A stretch of DNA of 64,000 bases from NCBI GenBank assembly GCA_035503515.1, contig DATJTJ010000011.1, positions 62,001 to 126,000 of the forward strand, written 5' to 3'. Shown here piece after piece: positions 24,504 through 31,813 of this stretch. The position numbers and the translations under genes are program-made. How positions within the stretch are numbered: position 1 is the stretch's first letter; each line of letters starts with the position of its first letter. Below the pieces are notes generated by a model. The model did no database searches and was not told the origin of the DNA. It saw only the letters and a program-made list of their open reading frames with translations. The stretch is from DAIDKA01 sp035503515. GTDB taxonomy: Bacteria > Pseudomonadota > Gammaproteobacteria > Steroidobacterales > Steroidobacteraceae.

Positions 24504-24755
24504 ATGCCTGACAGCGAAACGACTGTGGTCTTCAAGATCCTGAGGGTGCTGGCCCGGCAGAGTGACGCCAACCACCCGCTCTCGCTCGAACAGATCGCGG
24601 GCGCCACCCATATGAAAGGCGCGCAGGCGCTGCGGTATCTCGCGCTGCTGAAGCGCTGGGGTGTGGTTCGCGCTGATTCGCGCATGGCCCAGGGAGTGGG
24701 CTACCGCCTGACCCGCTACGGCCAGCACCGCGCCGCGGTGGCCGCCGCGCATTGA
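24504..24755 (+). CDS. Small winged-helix DNA-binding protein (83 aa)
   Basis: A single winged helix: helix 1 at residues 8-20 (VFKILRVLARQ), turn-helix 2-3 at 27-48 (LSLEQIAGATHMKGAQALRYL), wing near 55-70 (GVVRADSRMAQGVGYRLT). It resembles the N-terminal domain of IclR/MarR-type regulators without a ligand domain. No partner is obvious; it lies between the FMN-reductase relic and the left tRNA-derived repeat, and could be either a local regulator or part of the same accessory DNA. The ATG at 24504 overlaps an AT-rich TATATG stretch and has no clear ribosome site. Confidence 0.65.
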   Translation: MPDSETTVVFKILRVLARQSDANHPLSLEQIAGATHMKGAQALRYLALLKRWGVVRADSRMAQGVGYRLTRYGQHRAAVAAAH

Positions 24756-24778
24756 GGAGCCTTCGGCGATCGGACTCT

Positions 24779-24797
24779 GAGGCTAGGGTCGGAATCG
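24779..24797. repeat. 19-bp direct repeat, distal att-like copy of the tRNA-Cys 3' end
   Basis: GAGGCTAGGGTCGGAATCG, identical at all 19 positions to 25680-25698, which is the 3' end of tRNA-Cys (T-stem, acceptor stem, discriminator base and first C of CCA). The next bases differ (CATG here, AACC in the tRNA). The copy lies on the 3' side of the tRNA, 901 bp away, which is where the far attachment site of a tRNA-integrated element should be. Confidence 0.8.
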
Positions 24798-24856
24798 CAT
24801 GATCCCCTTAGCGCATTGATTTCACAGCCCCAGATTCGCCTCCCCTCAAACCGCAT

Positions 24857-24897
24857 TTGATACGGGTACCCATATTAGGTAGTATTGCTACCAATAT
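24857..24897 (+). promoter_or_regulatory. vapBC promoter with operator overlapping the start codon
   Basis: TTGATA (-35, 24857-24862), a 17-nt spacer and TAGTAT (-10, 24880-24885). A long inverted repeat ATATT-A-GGTAG-TATTG-CTACC-AATAT spans 24872-24897, with one unpaired A. It contains the whole -10 and the first two bases of the vapB ATG (24896). VapB antitoxins and VapBC complexes bind such palindromes to repress their own operon. The predicted start of transcription (about 24892) is only a few nt before the ATG. Confidence 0.65.
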
Positions 24898-25141
24898 GAA
24901 GACGACTTTGGATATCGCTGACCCTCTCCTGAAGGAGGCAAAACTCGCTGCGCGAACTGAGGGCACGACTGTGCGTGCACTCGTGGAACGCGGCTTGCGC
25001 CTCGTGCTCTCGCAACGGCGACTGACGCGCAGCTTCGAGCTTCAGAACGCTTCCGTGGGAGGCAATGGACTTCATCCGAGCGCCACCGGGCGCTCTTGGG
25101 ACGACCTACGCGATCGCAGTTATGAGGGTCGCGGAGGTTGA
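24896..25141 (+). CDS. VapB-type antitoxin
   Basis: 81 residues from ATG 24896. The N-terminus MKTTLDIADPLLKEAKLAAR, with a short beta strand then helix, is a ribbon-helix-helix DNA-binding fold typical of VapB antitoxins (DUF2191-like), and the polar tail (residues 50-81, ending DLRDRSYEGRGG) would wrap the toxin. It binds VapC to inhibit it and represses the operon through the palindrome that covers its own start codon. No Shine-Dalgarno sequence is visible, in line with a leaderless mRNA. Its stop overlaps the vapC start by 4 nt. Codon use is less G/C-ending than in the neighbours, suggesting acquisition. Confidence 0.85.
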   Translation: MKTTLDIADPLLKEAKLAARTEGTTVRALVERGLRLVLSQRRLTRSFELQNASVGGNGLHPSATGRSWDDLRDRSYEGRGG

Positions 25142-25575
25142 TCGCAGTCGATACAAACATACTGGTCTACGCACATCGACGCGACAGTGAATGGCATGAG
25201 CCTGCATTCAGTTGCCTGCGTACTCTGGCCGAAGGTTCGGCAGCTTGGGGTCTGCCCTGGCCCTGCCTCCACGAGTTCTATTCGATCGTCACCCACGAAC
25301 GAATCTATTCCCCGCCGTCGACATCTGAACAAGCACTGAAGCAGATTGCCGCTTGGCTCGAATCTCCAAGCGTTGTGCCGCTTTCAGAGGCAGAGGGGTA
25401 TTGGGAGGTCCTCGCGGGGCTCGTACGCAAGTCGAAGATCTCAGGTCCCCGAGTTCACGATGCTCGCATCGCAGCGCTGTGCATCCATCACGGCGTCCGC
25501 GAATTACTCAGCGCCGATCGAGACTTCTCACGATTCGGCGAGCTGCGGACACGGAATCCACTTCTCGCGCCGTAG
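25138..25575 (+). CDS. VapC-type PIN-domain ribonuclease toxin
   Basis: 145 residues, TTG start at 25138 overlapping the vapB stop. The PIN active-site acids are all present: D5 in AVDTN, E46 in CLHEF, D108 in VHDAR, and D127/D129 in SADRDF. VapC toxins are magnesium-dependent RNases that cleave tRNAs or rRNA and stop growth when VapB is degraded. The toxin therefore looks active. It ends 102 nt before tRNA-Cys, on the opposite strand; all other convergent gene pairs in this window are within 4 nt or overlapping. Confidence 0.9.
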   Translation: MIAVDTNILVYAHRRDSEWHEPAFSCLRTLAEGSAAWGLPWPCLHEFYSIVTHERIYSPPSTSEQALKQIAAWLESPSVVPLSEAEGYWEVLAGLVRKSKISGPRVHDARIAALCIHHGVRELLSADRDFSRFGELRTRNPLLAP

Positions 25576-25631
25576 AGGAAGAATGACCCCCGTATCACAG
25601 TCGGCGAGGCAGAGCATGCCCAGGACCAATG

Positions 25632-25647
25632 GCCTTTGATGAAAGGC
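25632..25647 (-). terminator. Hairpin downstream of tRNA-Cys and vapC
   Basis: GCCTTT-GATG-AAAGGC is a perfect 6-bp stem with a 4-nt loop, midway between the vapC stop and the tRNA-Cys 3' end. It could end tRNA transcription from the right, vapBC transcription from the left, or both. No T-run follows on either strand, so it is only a candidate. Confidence 0.4.
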
Positions 25648-25677
25648 GGACATGCCAGAACGCACAAGAGCGCAGGT

Positions 25678-25751
25678 TGGAGGCTAGGGTCGGAATCGAA
25701 CCGGCGTAGACGGCTTTGCAGGCCGCTGCATGACCACTCTGCCACCTAGCC
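25678..25751 (-). tRNA. tRNA-Cys (GCA)
   Basis: Cloverleaf with acceptor GGCTAGG/CCTAGCC, anticodon loop CTGCAAA (anticodon GCA), T-loop GGTTCGATTCC, discriminator T and an encoded CCA. It follows tRNA-Gly by 20 nt in the same transcript, the order found after pgsA in E. coli. The third gene of that E. coli cluster, tRNA-Leu, is absent here; instead a 3'-end duplicate and vapBC follow. Confidence 0.95.
25680..25698. repeat. 19-bp direct repeat, tRNA-proximal att-like copy
   Basis: The 3' terminal part of tRNA-Cys itself, identical to 24779-24797. In tRNA-targeted integration the incoming element supplies the same 3' end so the tRNA stays intact, as it does here. Together the pair bounds a 901-bp unit that holds vapBC and no integrase. 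Confidence 0.75.
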
Positions 25752-25771
25752 AGTGTGACGCGATTGAGAGC

Positions 25772-25847
25772 TGGAGCGGGAAACGAGGCTCGAACTCGCG
25801 ACCTCAACCTTGGCAAGGTTGCGCTCTACCAACTGAGCTATTCCCGC
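25772..25847 (-). tRNA. tRNA-Gly (GCC)
   Basis: Acceptor GCGGGAA/TTCCCGC, D-arm TAGCTCAGTTGGTAGAGC, anticodon loop TTGCCAA (anticodon GCC), T-arm with GTTCGAGCC, discriminator T and an encoded CCA (76 nt). It is the first tRNA after the strong promoter at 25867-25894 and precedes tRNA-Cys. Confidence 0.96.
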
Positions 25848-25866
25848 CTCTCAAGTGCGGAGGCGA

Positions 25867-25894
25867 ATTGTAGGGGGTGGGGCCGTGATGTCAA
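25867..25894 (-). promoter_or_regulatory. Strong sigma-70 promoter for the tRNA-Gly/tRNA-Cys transcript
   Basis: On the minus strand: TTGACA (25889-25894, perfect), a 16-nt spacer, and TACAAT (25867-25872, five of six). Transcription would start near 25860, about 13 nt before the tRNA-Gly 5' end. It lies just beyond the pgsA stop, so the tRNAs need not depend on the upstream operon. Confidence 0.75.
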
Positions 25895-25905
25895 GGTAAA
25901 GGCAC

Positions 25906-26508
25906 TCAGCTGCGTAAATCAGGCCACGCGGCGCGCATGTACGAGACCATCGACACCAGCGTCAGCACCGCGGCCAGCACCGTCAGACCCACGCCCAGCA
26001 GGTAGATATCCACACCCCAGAGCGGGCTGCGGTAGAACATCATCGACAGGCCCACGATCTGGAAGATGGTCTTGTACTTGCCGAGGATGGAGACCGCCAC
26101 CTTGCGCCGCTGCCCCAGTTCGGCCATCCACTCACGCAAGGCCGAAATGGCGATTTCGCGGCCGATGATGACGATGGCCATGAGCACTACCAGCGGCCGC
26201 GGATCCCGCGAGACCAGCAGCACCAGCGCCGTGGCGACGATGAGCTTGTCGGCCACCGGGTCCAGGAAGGCGCCGAGCCGGGTGATCTGACCGAGCTTGC
26301 GCGCGAGGTAGCCATCGAGGGTATCGGTGATGCCCGCTGCGGCGAAAACCACGCAGGCGGCCGCATTGTGCCAGTGGTACGGCAGGTAGAAGGTCACGAT
26401 GACCAGCGGGATTGCCGCAATCCGGACCCAGGTCAGGATGTTGGGCACGGTCCAGGGGGTCTGGCGGACCCCCTGGTGTTCAGTGTTGATGCCCACGGGC
26501 TCGGACAC
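25906..26508 (-). CDS. pgsA: CDP-diacylglycerol-glycerol-3-phosphate 3-phosphatidyltransferase
   Basis: 200 residues with four to five transmembrane helices and the CDP-alcohol phosphotransferase motif D-G-x2-A-R-x8-G-x3-D-x3-D (in TLDGYLARKLGQITRLGAF and LDPVADK, around residues 63-88). PgsA makes phosphatidylglycerol phosphate, the first step to phosphatidylglycerol and cardiolipin, in the inner membrane. GTG start at 26508. It lies 50 nt after uvrC, an order conserved in Gammaproteobacteria. Confidence 0.95.
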   Translation of the reverse strand: MSEPVGINTEHQGVRQTPWTVPNILTWVRIAAIPLVIVTFYLPYHWHNAAACVVFAAAGITDTLDGYLARKLGQITRLGAFLDPVADKLIVATALVLLVSRDPRPLVVLMAIVIIGREIAISALREWMAELGQRRKVAVSILGKYKTIFQIVGLSMMFYRSPLWGVDIYLLGVGLTVLAAVLTLVSMVSYMRAAWPDLRS

Positions 26509-26558
26509 GGTGACAATCCATTTGTTGCATTTTAGCGACGTTCTTGGGCGTCGGCGAG

Positions 26559-28376
26559 CTACGCACCCGGATGCAGGTGATCATAAATCGTGCGGGCCAG
26601 GGATGCGCCGATACCTGCGACCTGCTCGATGTCGGCGACGGCCGCCTTGAGCACACCCTGCAGGCCCCCGAAGTGCTTGAGCAGCGCCCGGCGGCGGGCG
26701 GGACCCAGGCCCGCGATGCTTTCCAGGACCGATTCGTTGAAGCGCCGCGCGCGGCGCTTGCGATGCCCGGTAATGGCGAAACGATGGGCCTCATCGCGTA
26801 CCCGCTGGATGAGGCGCAGGGCCGGGGACTCCGGCGCCAGCACCCGTGGCACCGCCTCGCCCTGCACGAACAGCCGTTCCTGACCGGGCCTGCGGTCGGG
26901 TCCCTTCGCGACACCGACCAGCGCCAGATCCGCGAACCCGAGCTGCGCGAGCGCGCCGTGGACGGCGGCGATCTGGCCCGGACCCCCGTCGATCAGCAGC
27001 AGGTCCGGACCGACCTGCTCGCCGTCGCGGATGCGGGTGTAGCGGCGCTGCAGGGCCTGGTGCAGCGCTGCGTAGTCATCTCCGGGCGTGATGCCCGCGA
27101 TGTTGAACCGCCGGTATTCCTTCTTGAGCGGCCCCTCCGGCCCGAACACCACGCAGGAGGCCACGGTGCCCTCGCCCGCCGTGTGACTGATATCGAAGCA
27201 CTCGATCCGCTGCGGGATGTCCGGCAGGTCCAGCGCCTCGGCCAGGGCCGTCATCATTTCGGCGGCGTTGCGCCGCTGCGCCTGGCGCATGCGCAGGGAC
27301 TGGCCGGCATTTTCGCGCGCCAGATCGACCCAGCGCGCCGCGATGCCCCGCAGGGGTTTGCGGACCGTGACGGCATGACCCGCACGTTCCCGAAGCACCT
27401 CGCCCATGGCGGCGCTGTCGGCGAGCGCCAGATCGAGCAGCACTTCGGCGGGCGGTTCCTGGGCGGTGTAGTACTGCAGGATGAAGGAGCCCAGCGCCTC
27501 GTCCGGATCGGCGAGCGCCGCGCGCGGGAAATAGCTGGTGGTGCCGAGGTTGCGGCCGCCGCGCACCAGCATGACGCTGATGGCGTATTCGCCCGGTTCA
27601 CCGACGATGGCAAAGGCGTCCACGTCCGCGGCCTCATCCGCCGCAGTCACGACCTGCTGCGACTGTATGTTGGCGAGCGCCGCGAGCTGATCGCGGATCT
27701 GCGCCGCGCGCTCGAACTGCAGCCGGGTGGAGGCCTGCTCCATCTGCTCGCGCAGCTGCGCATTCACCTCCTGACTGCGGCCCTCCAGCACCTTCACGGC
27801 CGCGTCCACGTCCTGGCGGTAGGTCGGCGGGTCGATCAGTCCCACGCACGGCGCCGAGCAGCGGCCGATCTGGTACTGCAGGCACGGCCTGCTGCGGTTG
27901 GCGAAGAACGAATCGCGGCAATTACGGATATGGAAGAGTTTCTGCAGTCCCTGCAGCGTCTCGCGCACGGCGCCCGCGTTCGGGAAGGGTCCGAAGAAGC
28001 GCCCGGGCTGATTGCGCGGGCCGCGATAGAAGGCGAGCCTCGGGTATTCGTGGTCGGTGCGCAGGTGCACGTACGGGAAACTCTTGTCGTCGCGCAGCAC
28101 CACGTTGAAGCGCGGCCGGTGCTCCTTGATGAGGTTGTACTCGAGCAGCAGCGCCTCGACTTCCGAATGCGTGATCGTGACTTCGATGGCCGCAATCTGC
28201 TGCACCAGCGCGTGCACCTTGGGTGACACGTTGCTGGGATTGAAATAGGTACCCACCCGGTCGCGCAGGTTGCGCGCCTTGCCCACGTACAGCAGGTCGC
28301 GGTTCGCGTTGTACATGCGATACACGCCCGGCCGCCGGGGCAGAGAGCCTACGAACTCCTTCGCCTCAAAGCTCAC
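26559..28376 (-). CDS. uvrC: Excinuclease ABC subunit C
   Basis: 605 residues, near the E. coli length. An N-terminal GIY-YIG nuclease domain (RRPGVYRMYNANRDLLYVGK, residues 14-33) makes the 3' cut, a UVR motif lies near 205-240, the RNase H-like C-terminal nuclease (ECFDISHTAGEGTVASCVVF near 395) makes the 5' cut, and tandem helix-hairpin-helix motifs (SIAGLGPARRRALLKHFGG, about 557-575) end the protein. UvrC incises DNA on both sides of a lesion in UvrAB complexes. GTG start at 28376, inside the UDG gene by 11 nt, showing translational coupling. Confidence 0.97.
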   Translation of the reverse strand: MSFEAKEFVGSLPRRPGVYRMYNANRDLLYVGKARNLRDRVGTYFNPSNVSPKVHALVQQIAAIEVTITHSEVEALLLEYNLIKEHRPRFNVVLRDDKSFPYVHLRTDHEYPRLAFYRGPRNQPGRFFGPFPNAGAVRETLQGLQKLFHIRNCRDSFFANRSRPCLQYQIGRCSAPCVGLIDPPTYRQDVDAAVKVLEGRSQEVNAQLREQMEQASTRLQFERAAQIRDQLAALANIQSQQVVTAADEAADVDAFAIVGEPGEYAISVMLVRGGRNLGTTSYFPRAALADPDEALGSFILQYYTAQEPPAEVLLDLALADSAAMGEVLRERAGHAVTVRKPLRGIAARWVDLARENAGQSLRMRQAQRRNAAEMMTALAEALDLPDIPQRIECFDISHTAGEGTVASCVVFGPEGPLKKEYRRFNIAGITPGDDYAALHQALQRRYTRIRDGEQVGPDLLLIDGGPGQIAAVHGALAQLGFADLALVGVAKGPDRRPGQERLFVQGEAVPRVLAPESPALRLIQRVRDEAHRFAITGHRKRRARRFNESVLESIAGLGPARRRALLKHFGGLQGVLKAAVADIEQVAGIGASLARTIYDHLHPGA

Positions 28377-28998
28377 GAAGCTCCACCGCGCGGCTCATGA
28401 CGGCCCGGAACATCTCCGGGGTCAGGCGACGCGTCTGGGTGTTATAGCGGCTGCAATGATAGGAGTCGATCAGGTGCAGGCCGTTGATGCGATGCTCCGC
28501 CGCATGTCCGAAGGTCGCCGCGCTGCGCTTCTGGTTGAGCGCCATCAGCACGGCATCATGGGCGATGCGTCCGAGCGCGAGGATGACCTTCACGCTCTTC
28601 AAGGCTGCGATCTCGGCGGCAATGTAGTGGTTGCAGCGCCGGATCTCGGACGTGTCGGGCTTGTTCTCCGGCGGCACGCACTTCACGGCATTGGTGATGC
28701 GCACGCCCCTGAGGGCCAGTCCATCGTTCGGGTCCTTGCCCTCGGGCTGGTTGGAGAGTCCGAGGCCGAACAGCGTCTCATACAGCAGCACACCGGCGTA
28801 GTCACCGGTGAAGGGTCGCCCCGTGCGATTGGCGCCGTGCAACCCGGGGGCCAGCCCTGCGATCAGCAGCCAGGGCCTGGGATCCCCGAAGGCCGGGACC
28901 GGACGGCAGACATGGTCCGGGAAGCGCAGCTTCGATTCGGCCAGGAACTTCGCCAGTCGCGGGCAGGCCGTGCAGTCCCGATCGTAGAACTCAGTCAT
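28366..28998 (-). CDS. Family 5 (UDGb-type) uracil-DNA glycosylase
   Basis: 210 residues. GLAPGLHGANRTGRPFTGD (about residues 49-67) is close to the family 5 motif A, in which the family 1 Asp/Asn is replaced, and DSYHCSRYNTQTRR near 175 is motif B. N-terminal CTACPRL and later cysteines fit the iron-sulfur cluster of family 4/5 enzymes. UDGb removes uracil, hypoxanthine and related deaminated bases. Its position between icd and uvrC, overlapping icd by 8 nt and uvrC by 11 nt, puts two repair genes in one transcript with central metabolism. Confidence 0.87.
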   Translation of the reverse strand: MTEFYDRDCTACPRLAKFLAESKLRFPDHVCRPVPAFGDPRPWLLIAGLAPGLHGANRTGRPFTGDYAGVLLYETLFGLGLSNQPEGKDPNDGLALRGVRITNAVKCVPPENKPDTSEIRRCNHYIAAEIAALKSVKVILALGRIAHDAVLMALNQKRSAATFGHAAEHRINGLHLIDSYHCSRYNTQTRRLTPEMFRAVMSRAVELREL

Positions 28999-30319
28999 CC
29001 ATGTGCCGGATGATGGCCTGTGCGAACCCGGAGCAGCTCATTAGGGTCGCACCCGGGACCAGCCGCTGCAGGTCTTCCTCGACATTGCGGCGCGCGGCGA
29101 TTTCGCGTTTGGAGGCCTTCATGGCTTCGCGCAGGCGCGCGAGGTCGTAGGTCAGTTCCTTGTGCGCAATGGTCCGTGCGACACCCTTGATGACCAGATC
29201 CGCGGCTTCCGTCCATGTCATGTAGCGCAGCATCATTTCCGCCGACAGGATCAGGGAGCCGGGGTTCACCCGGTCCTTGCCCGCAAAGCCCGGGGCGGTG
29301 CCATGGGTCGCCTCGAATACCGCGGGGCCGTCGCCGATGTTGCCGCCGGGCGCGATGCCGATGCCGCCCACCTGGGCCGCCAGCGCATCGGAGATGTAAT
29401 CGCCGTTGAGGTTCAAGGTCGCGATCACGTCGTACTCTTCCGGACGCATCAGTGCCTGCTGCAGGAAGTTGTCGGCGATGATGTCCTTGACGACGATTTC
29501 GGATCCGGTGCGCGGATTGCGGAACGACAGCCAGGGACCCGCACCGATCTGCGTGGCACCGAATTCCTCCCGGGCCAACTGGTAACCCCAGTTGCGGAAG
29601 GCCCCTTCGGTGTACTTCATGATGTTGCCCTTGTGCACCAGCGTGACCGAGGTCCGATCGGTGTCGATGGCGTACTGGATGGCCTTGCGCACCAGGCGCT
29701 GACTGCCTTCCCGAGACACAGGCTTGATGCCGATGCCGGAACTGGCCGGGAAGCGGATCTCGCGCACGTTGAGCTGGGTGTGCAGGTACTCGATCAGCTG
29801 CTGCACCTGTGGTGTGCCGGCGGCCCACTCGATGCCCGCATAGATATCCTCGGTGTTCTCGCGGAAGATCACCATGTCGGTGAGGCTGGCATCGGCCATG
29901 GGGCTGACGACGCCGGGAAAATAGCGGATCGGGCGCACGCAGGCGTACAGGTCGAGCGTCTGGCGCACTGCGACGTTCAGGGAGCGGATGCCCTCGCCCA
30001 CCGGGGTCTCCAGCGGGCCCTTGATGGACACCACGAAATCGCGCAGCGCATGCAGGGTCTCATCGGGGAGCCAGTTGCCGTAGACCTGGTTCGCCTTGGC
30101 GCCGGCATAGATCTCCATCCAGCGGATGTCGCGCCTGCCGCCGTAGGCCTTGGCGACGGCCGCATTGACCACCTTGAGCATGGCGGGCGTGACATCGATG
30201 CCGATGCCATCGCCTTCGATGAACGGCACGATGGGCGTGTCGGGCACGCTGATGGAATTGTCCGTATTGATCCGGATCTTCGTGCCGTCGGACGGAACGA
30301 CGATGTGCTCGTACCGCAT
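28991..30319 (-). CDS. icd: Isocitrate dehydrogenase, E. coli Icd type with unusual cofactor-site residues
   Basis: 442 residues, in register with E. coli Icd numbering. The substrate motif GIRSLNVAVRQ and the metal-site segments are conserved. At the coenzyme pocket, residues 344-345 are G-F (HGTAPGFAG) where E. coli has K-Y; Y391 and R395 are kept. The tail after 391 is 51 residues, about 26 longer than E. coli, with a charged insert (KASKREIAARRNVEEDLQR). It oxidatively decarboxylates isocitrate to 2-oxoglutarate in the TCA cycle; NADP preference is likely but not certain. It starts 6 nt after the DAHP synthase gene. Confidence 0.94.
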   Translation of the reverse strand: MRYEHIVVPSDGTKIRINTDNSISVPDTPIVPFIEGDGIGIDVTPAMLKVVNAAVAKAYGGRRDIRWMEIYAGAKANQVYGNWLPDETLHALRDFVVSIKGPLETPVGEGIRSLNVAVRQTLDLYACVRPIRYFPGVVSPMADASLTDMVIFRENTEDIYAGIEWAAGTPQVQQLIEYLHTQLNVREIRFPASSGIGIKPVSREGSQRLVRKAIQYAIDTDRTSVTLVHKGNIMKYTEGAFRNWGYQLAREEFGATQIGAGPWLSFRNPRTGSEIVVKDIIADNFLQQALMRPEEYDVIATLNLNGDYISDALAAQVGGIGIAPGGNIGDGPAVFEATHGTAPGFAGKDRVNPGSLILSAEMMLRYMTWTEAADLVIKGVARTIAHKELTYDLARLREAMKASKREIAARRNVEEDLQRLVPGATLMSCSGFAQAIIRHMDD

Positions 30320-30325
30320 CGCGCT

Positions 30326-31687
30326 TCAGCCCTGCCGGTGGTTGTGGCTGCGCTCCGCGATCAGCAGCGCCAGTTCCAGCGCCTGTTCGTGGTTCAGCCG
30401 CGGATCGACCGTGGAGCGGTAGGCCCGCTGCAGATCCGCATCGGTCAGGCCGCGCGCACCGCCGGTGCATTCCGTCACGTCCTCACCCGTGAGTTCGATG
30501 TGCACTCCGCCCAGGTGCGAACCCATCTCGCCGTGGATGCTGAACGCCAGGTCGATTTCCTTGAGGATGTTCTCGAAGCGCCGCGTCTTGAGTCCCCCGG
30601 TGCTGGTCTCGGTATTGCCATGCATGGGATCGCAGACCCACAGCACGCTCTGGCCGGTTTCGCGCACCGCCTTGATCAGCCGCGGCAGCGACTTGCCGAT
30701 GTCCCTGGCGCCGAAGCGATGGATGAAGGTCAGCCGCCCGGGCTGGTTCTGCGGGTTGAGGGTGGTCACCAGGCCCTGCGCCCAGGCGTCGTCCATGCCG
30801 CTGCTCACCTTGACGGCGACGGGATTGGAGATGCCCCGGAAGTACTCGACGTGCGCGCCATCGAGCTGCGCGGTGCGCATGCCGATCCACGGATAATGCG
30901 TCGAGAGGTTGTACCAGCGTTGCTGCCGGGGGATGAACCGCGTCTGGGCCTGCTCGTACAGCAGGTGCAGTCCCTCGTGGCTGCAATAGAAACTGGTCCG
31001 TGCCGCCTCGTGGATGGGACGGCCGCTGATGCCCTCGAAGAAGTCCAGCGAGTCGGCGATGGAATTGGCGATGCGCTGGTAGGCATCCTTGAGCGGACTG
31101 TGCTTGAGGAAGCCCAGGTCCCAGTACTCCGGATGGTGCAGGTCCGCGAACCCGCCATCGATCAGCGCGCGCACGAAGTTCAGCGTCAGGGCGGCGCGCT
31201 CGTAGCCGCGCAGCAGCAGCTGCGGATCCGGGGCCCGTGCCGCCGCGGTGAACTCCGGACGGTTCACCAGATCGCCCCGATAACTGGGCAACGTGAGGCC
31301 GTCCCGGGTTTCCATGTCGGCCGAACGCGGCTTGGCGTACTGCCCGGCAATACGTCCCACCTGCACCACCGGCTTCTTCAGCCCGTGCAGCAGCACCAGG
31401 CTCATCTGCAGCATGATCTTGAGCTTGCGGGCGATCTGGTCGGACTCGCAGTCCTCGAAGGTTTCCGCGCAGTCACCGCCCTGGAGCAGGAAGGCATCGC
31501 CGCGCTGCGCGGCCGCCAGGCGCTCGCGCGCGGCGTCCACTTCCCAGGACACCACGATGGGCGGCAGTCGCGACAGCTGCGCGATCACCTTCTCCAGCGC
31601 TGCGGCATCATCGTAGCGGGGCTGCTGTTGGGCGGTCTTGGTGTGCCAGCTTGCCGGGTGCCAGGAGGTCATAACGGGCGAACGCAT
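30326..31687 (-). CDS. Class II 3-deoxy-7-phosphoheptulonate (DAHP) synthase
   Basis: 453 residues from ATG 31687 (GGAAAT 5 nt upstream); ATG 31672 is an alternative without a ribosome site. Family II features are LQGGDCAETFED (metal-binding Cys), RIAGQYAKPRS, WVCDPMHGNT (His), HIELTGEDVTEC (Glu) and STVDPRLNHEQ (Asp). The enzyme condenses phosphoenolpyruvate and erythrose 4-phosphate, the first shikimate step. Class II forms are plant-like and unrelated in sequence to AroF/G/H. No other aromatic pathway gene is nearby; it heads the icd-UDG-uvrC run. Confidence 0.95.
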   Translation of the reverse strand: MRSPVMTSWHPASWHTKTAQQQPRYDDAAALEKVIAQLSRLPPIVVSWEVDAARERLAAAQRGDAFLLQGGDCAETFEDCESDQIARKLKIMLQMSLVLLHGLKKPVVQVGRIAGQYAKPRSADMETRDGLTLPSYRGDLVNRPEFTAAARAPDPQLLLRGYERAALTLNFVRALIDGGFADLHHPEYWDLGFLKHSPLKDAYQRIANSIADSLDFFEGISGRPIHEAARTSFYCSHEGLHLLYEQAQTRFIPRQQRWYNLSTHYPWIGMRTAQLDGAHVEYFRGISNPVAVKVSSGMDDAWAQGLVTTLNPQNQPGRLTFIHRFGARDIGKSLPRLIKAVRETGQSVLWVCDPMHGNTETSTGGLKTRRFENILKEIDLAFSIHGEMGSHLGGVHIELTGEDVTECTGGARGLTDADLQRAYRSTVDPRLNHEQALELALLIAERSHNHRQG

Positions 31688-31813
31688 AAGGGATTTCCGG
31701 TACGGGCCCGGACGATGGCCCGGGACGCAAAAAACCAGTGTAAAGCGTATCACGAAACCCATTCAGGTCCATGCTTGGCGGCATCGGCAGTTCGAAGCCG
31801 CAAGGGAACACCA

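Noticed and set aside
25576..25677. A possible tRNA-Leu or its remnant after tRNA-Cys
   Set aside because: No cloverleaf, variable arm or T-loop can be found; only a short hairpin is present.
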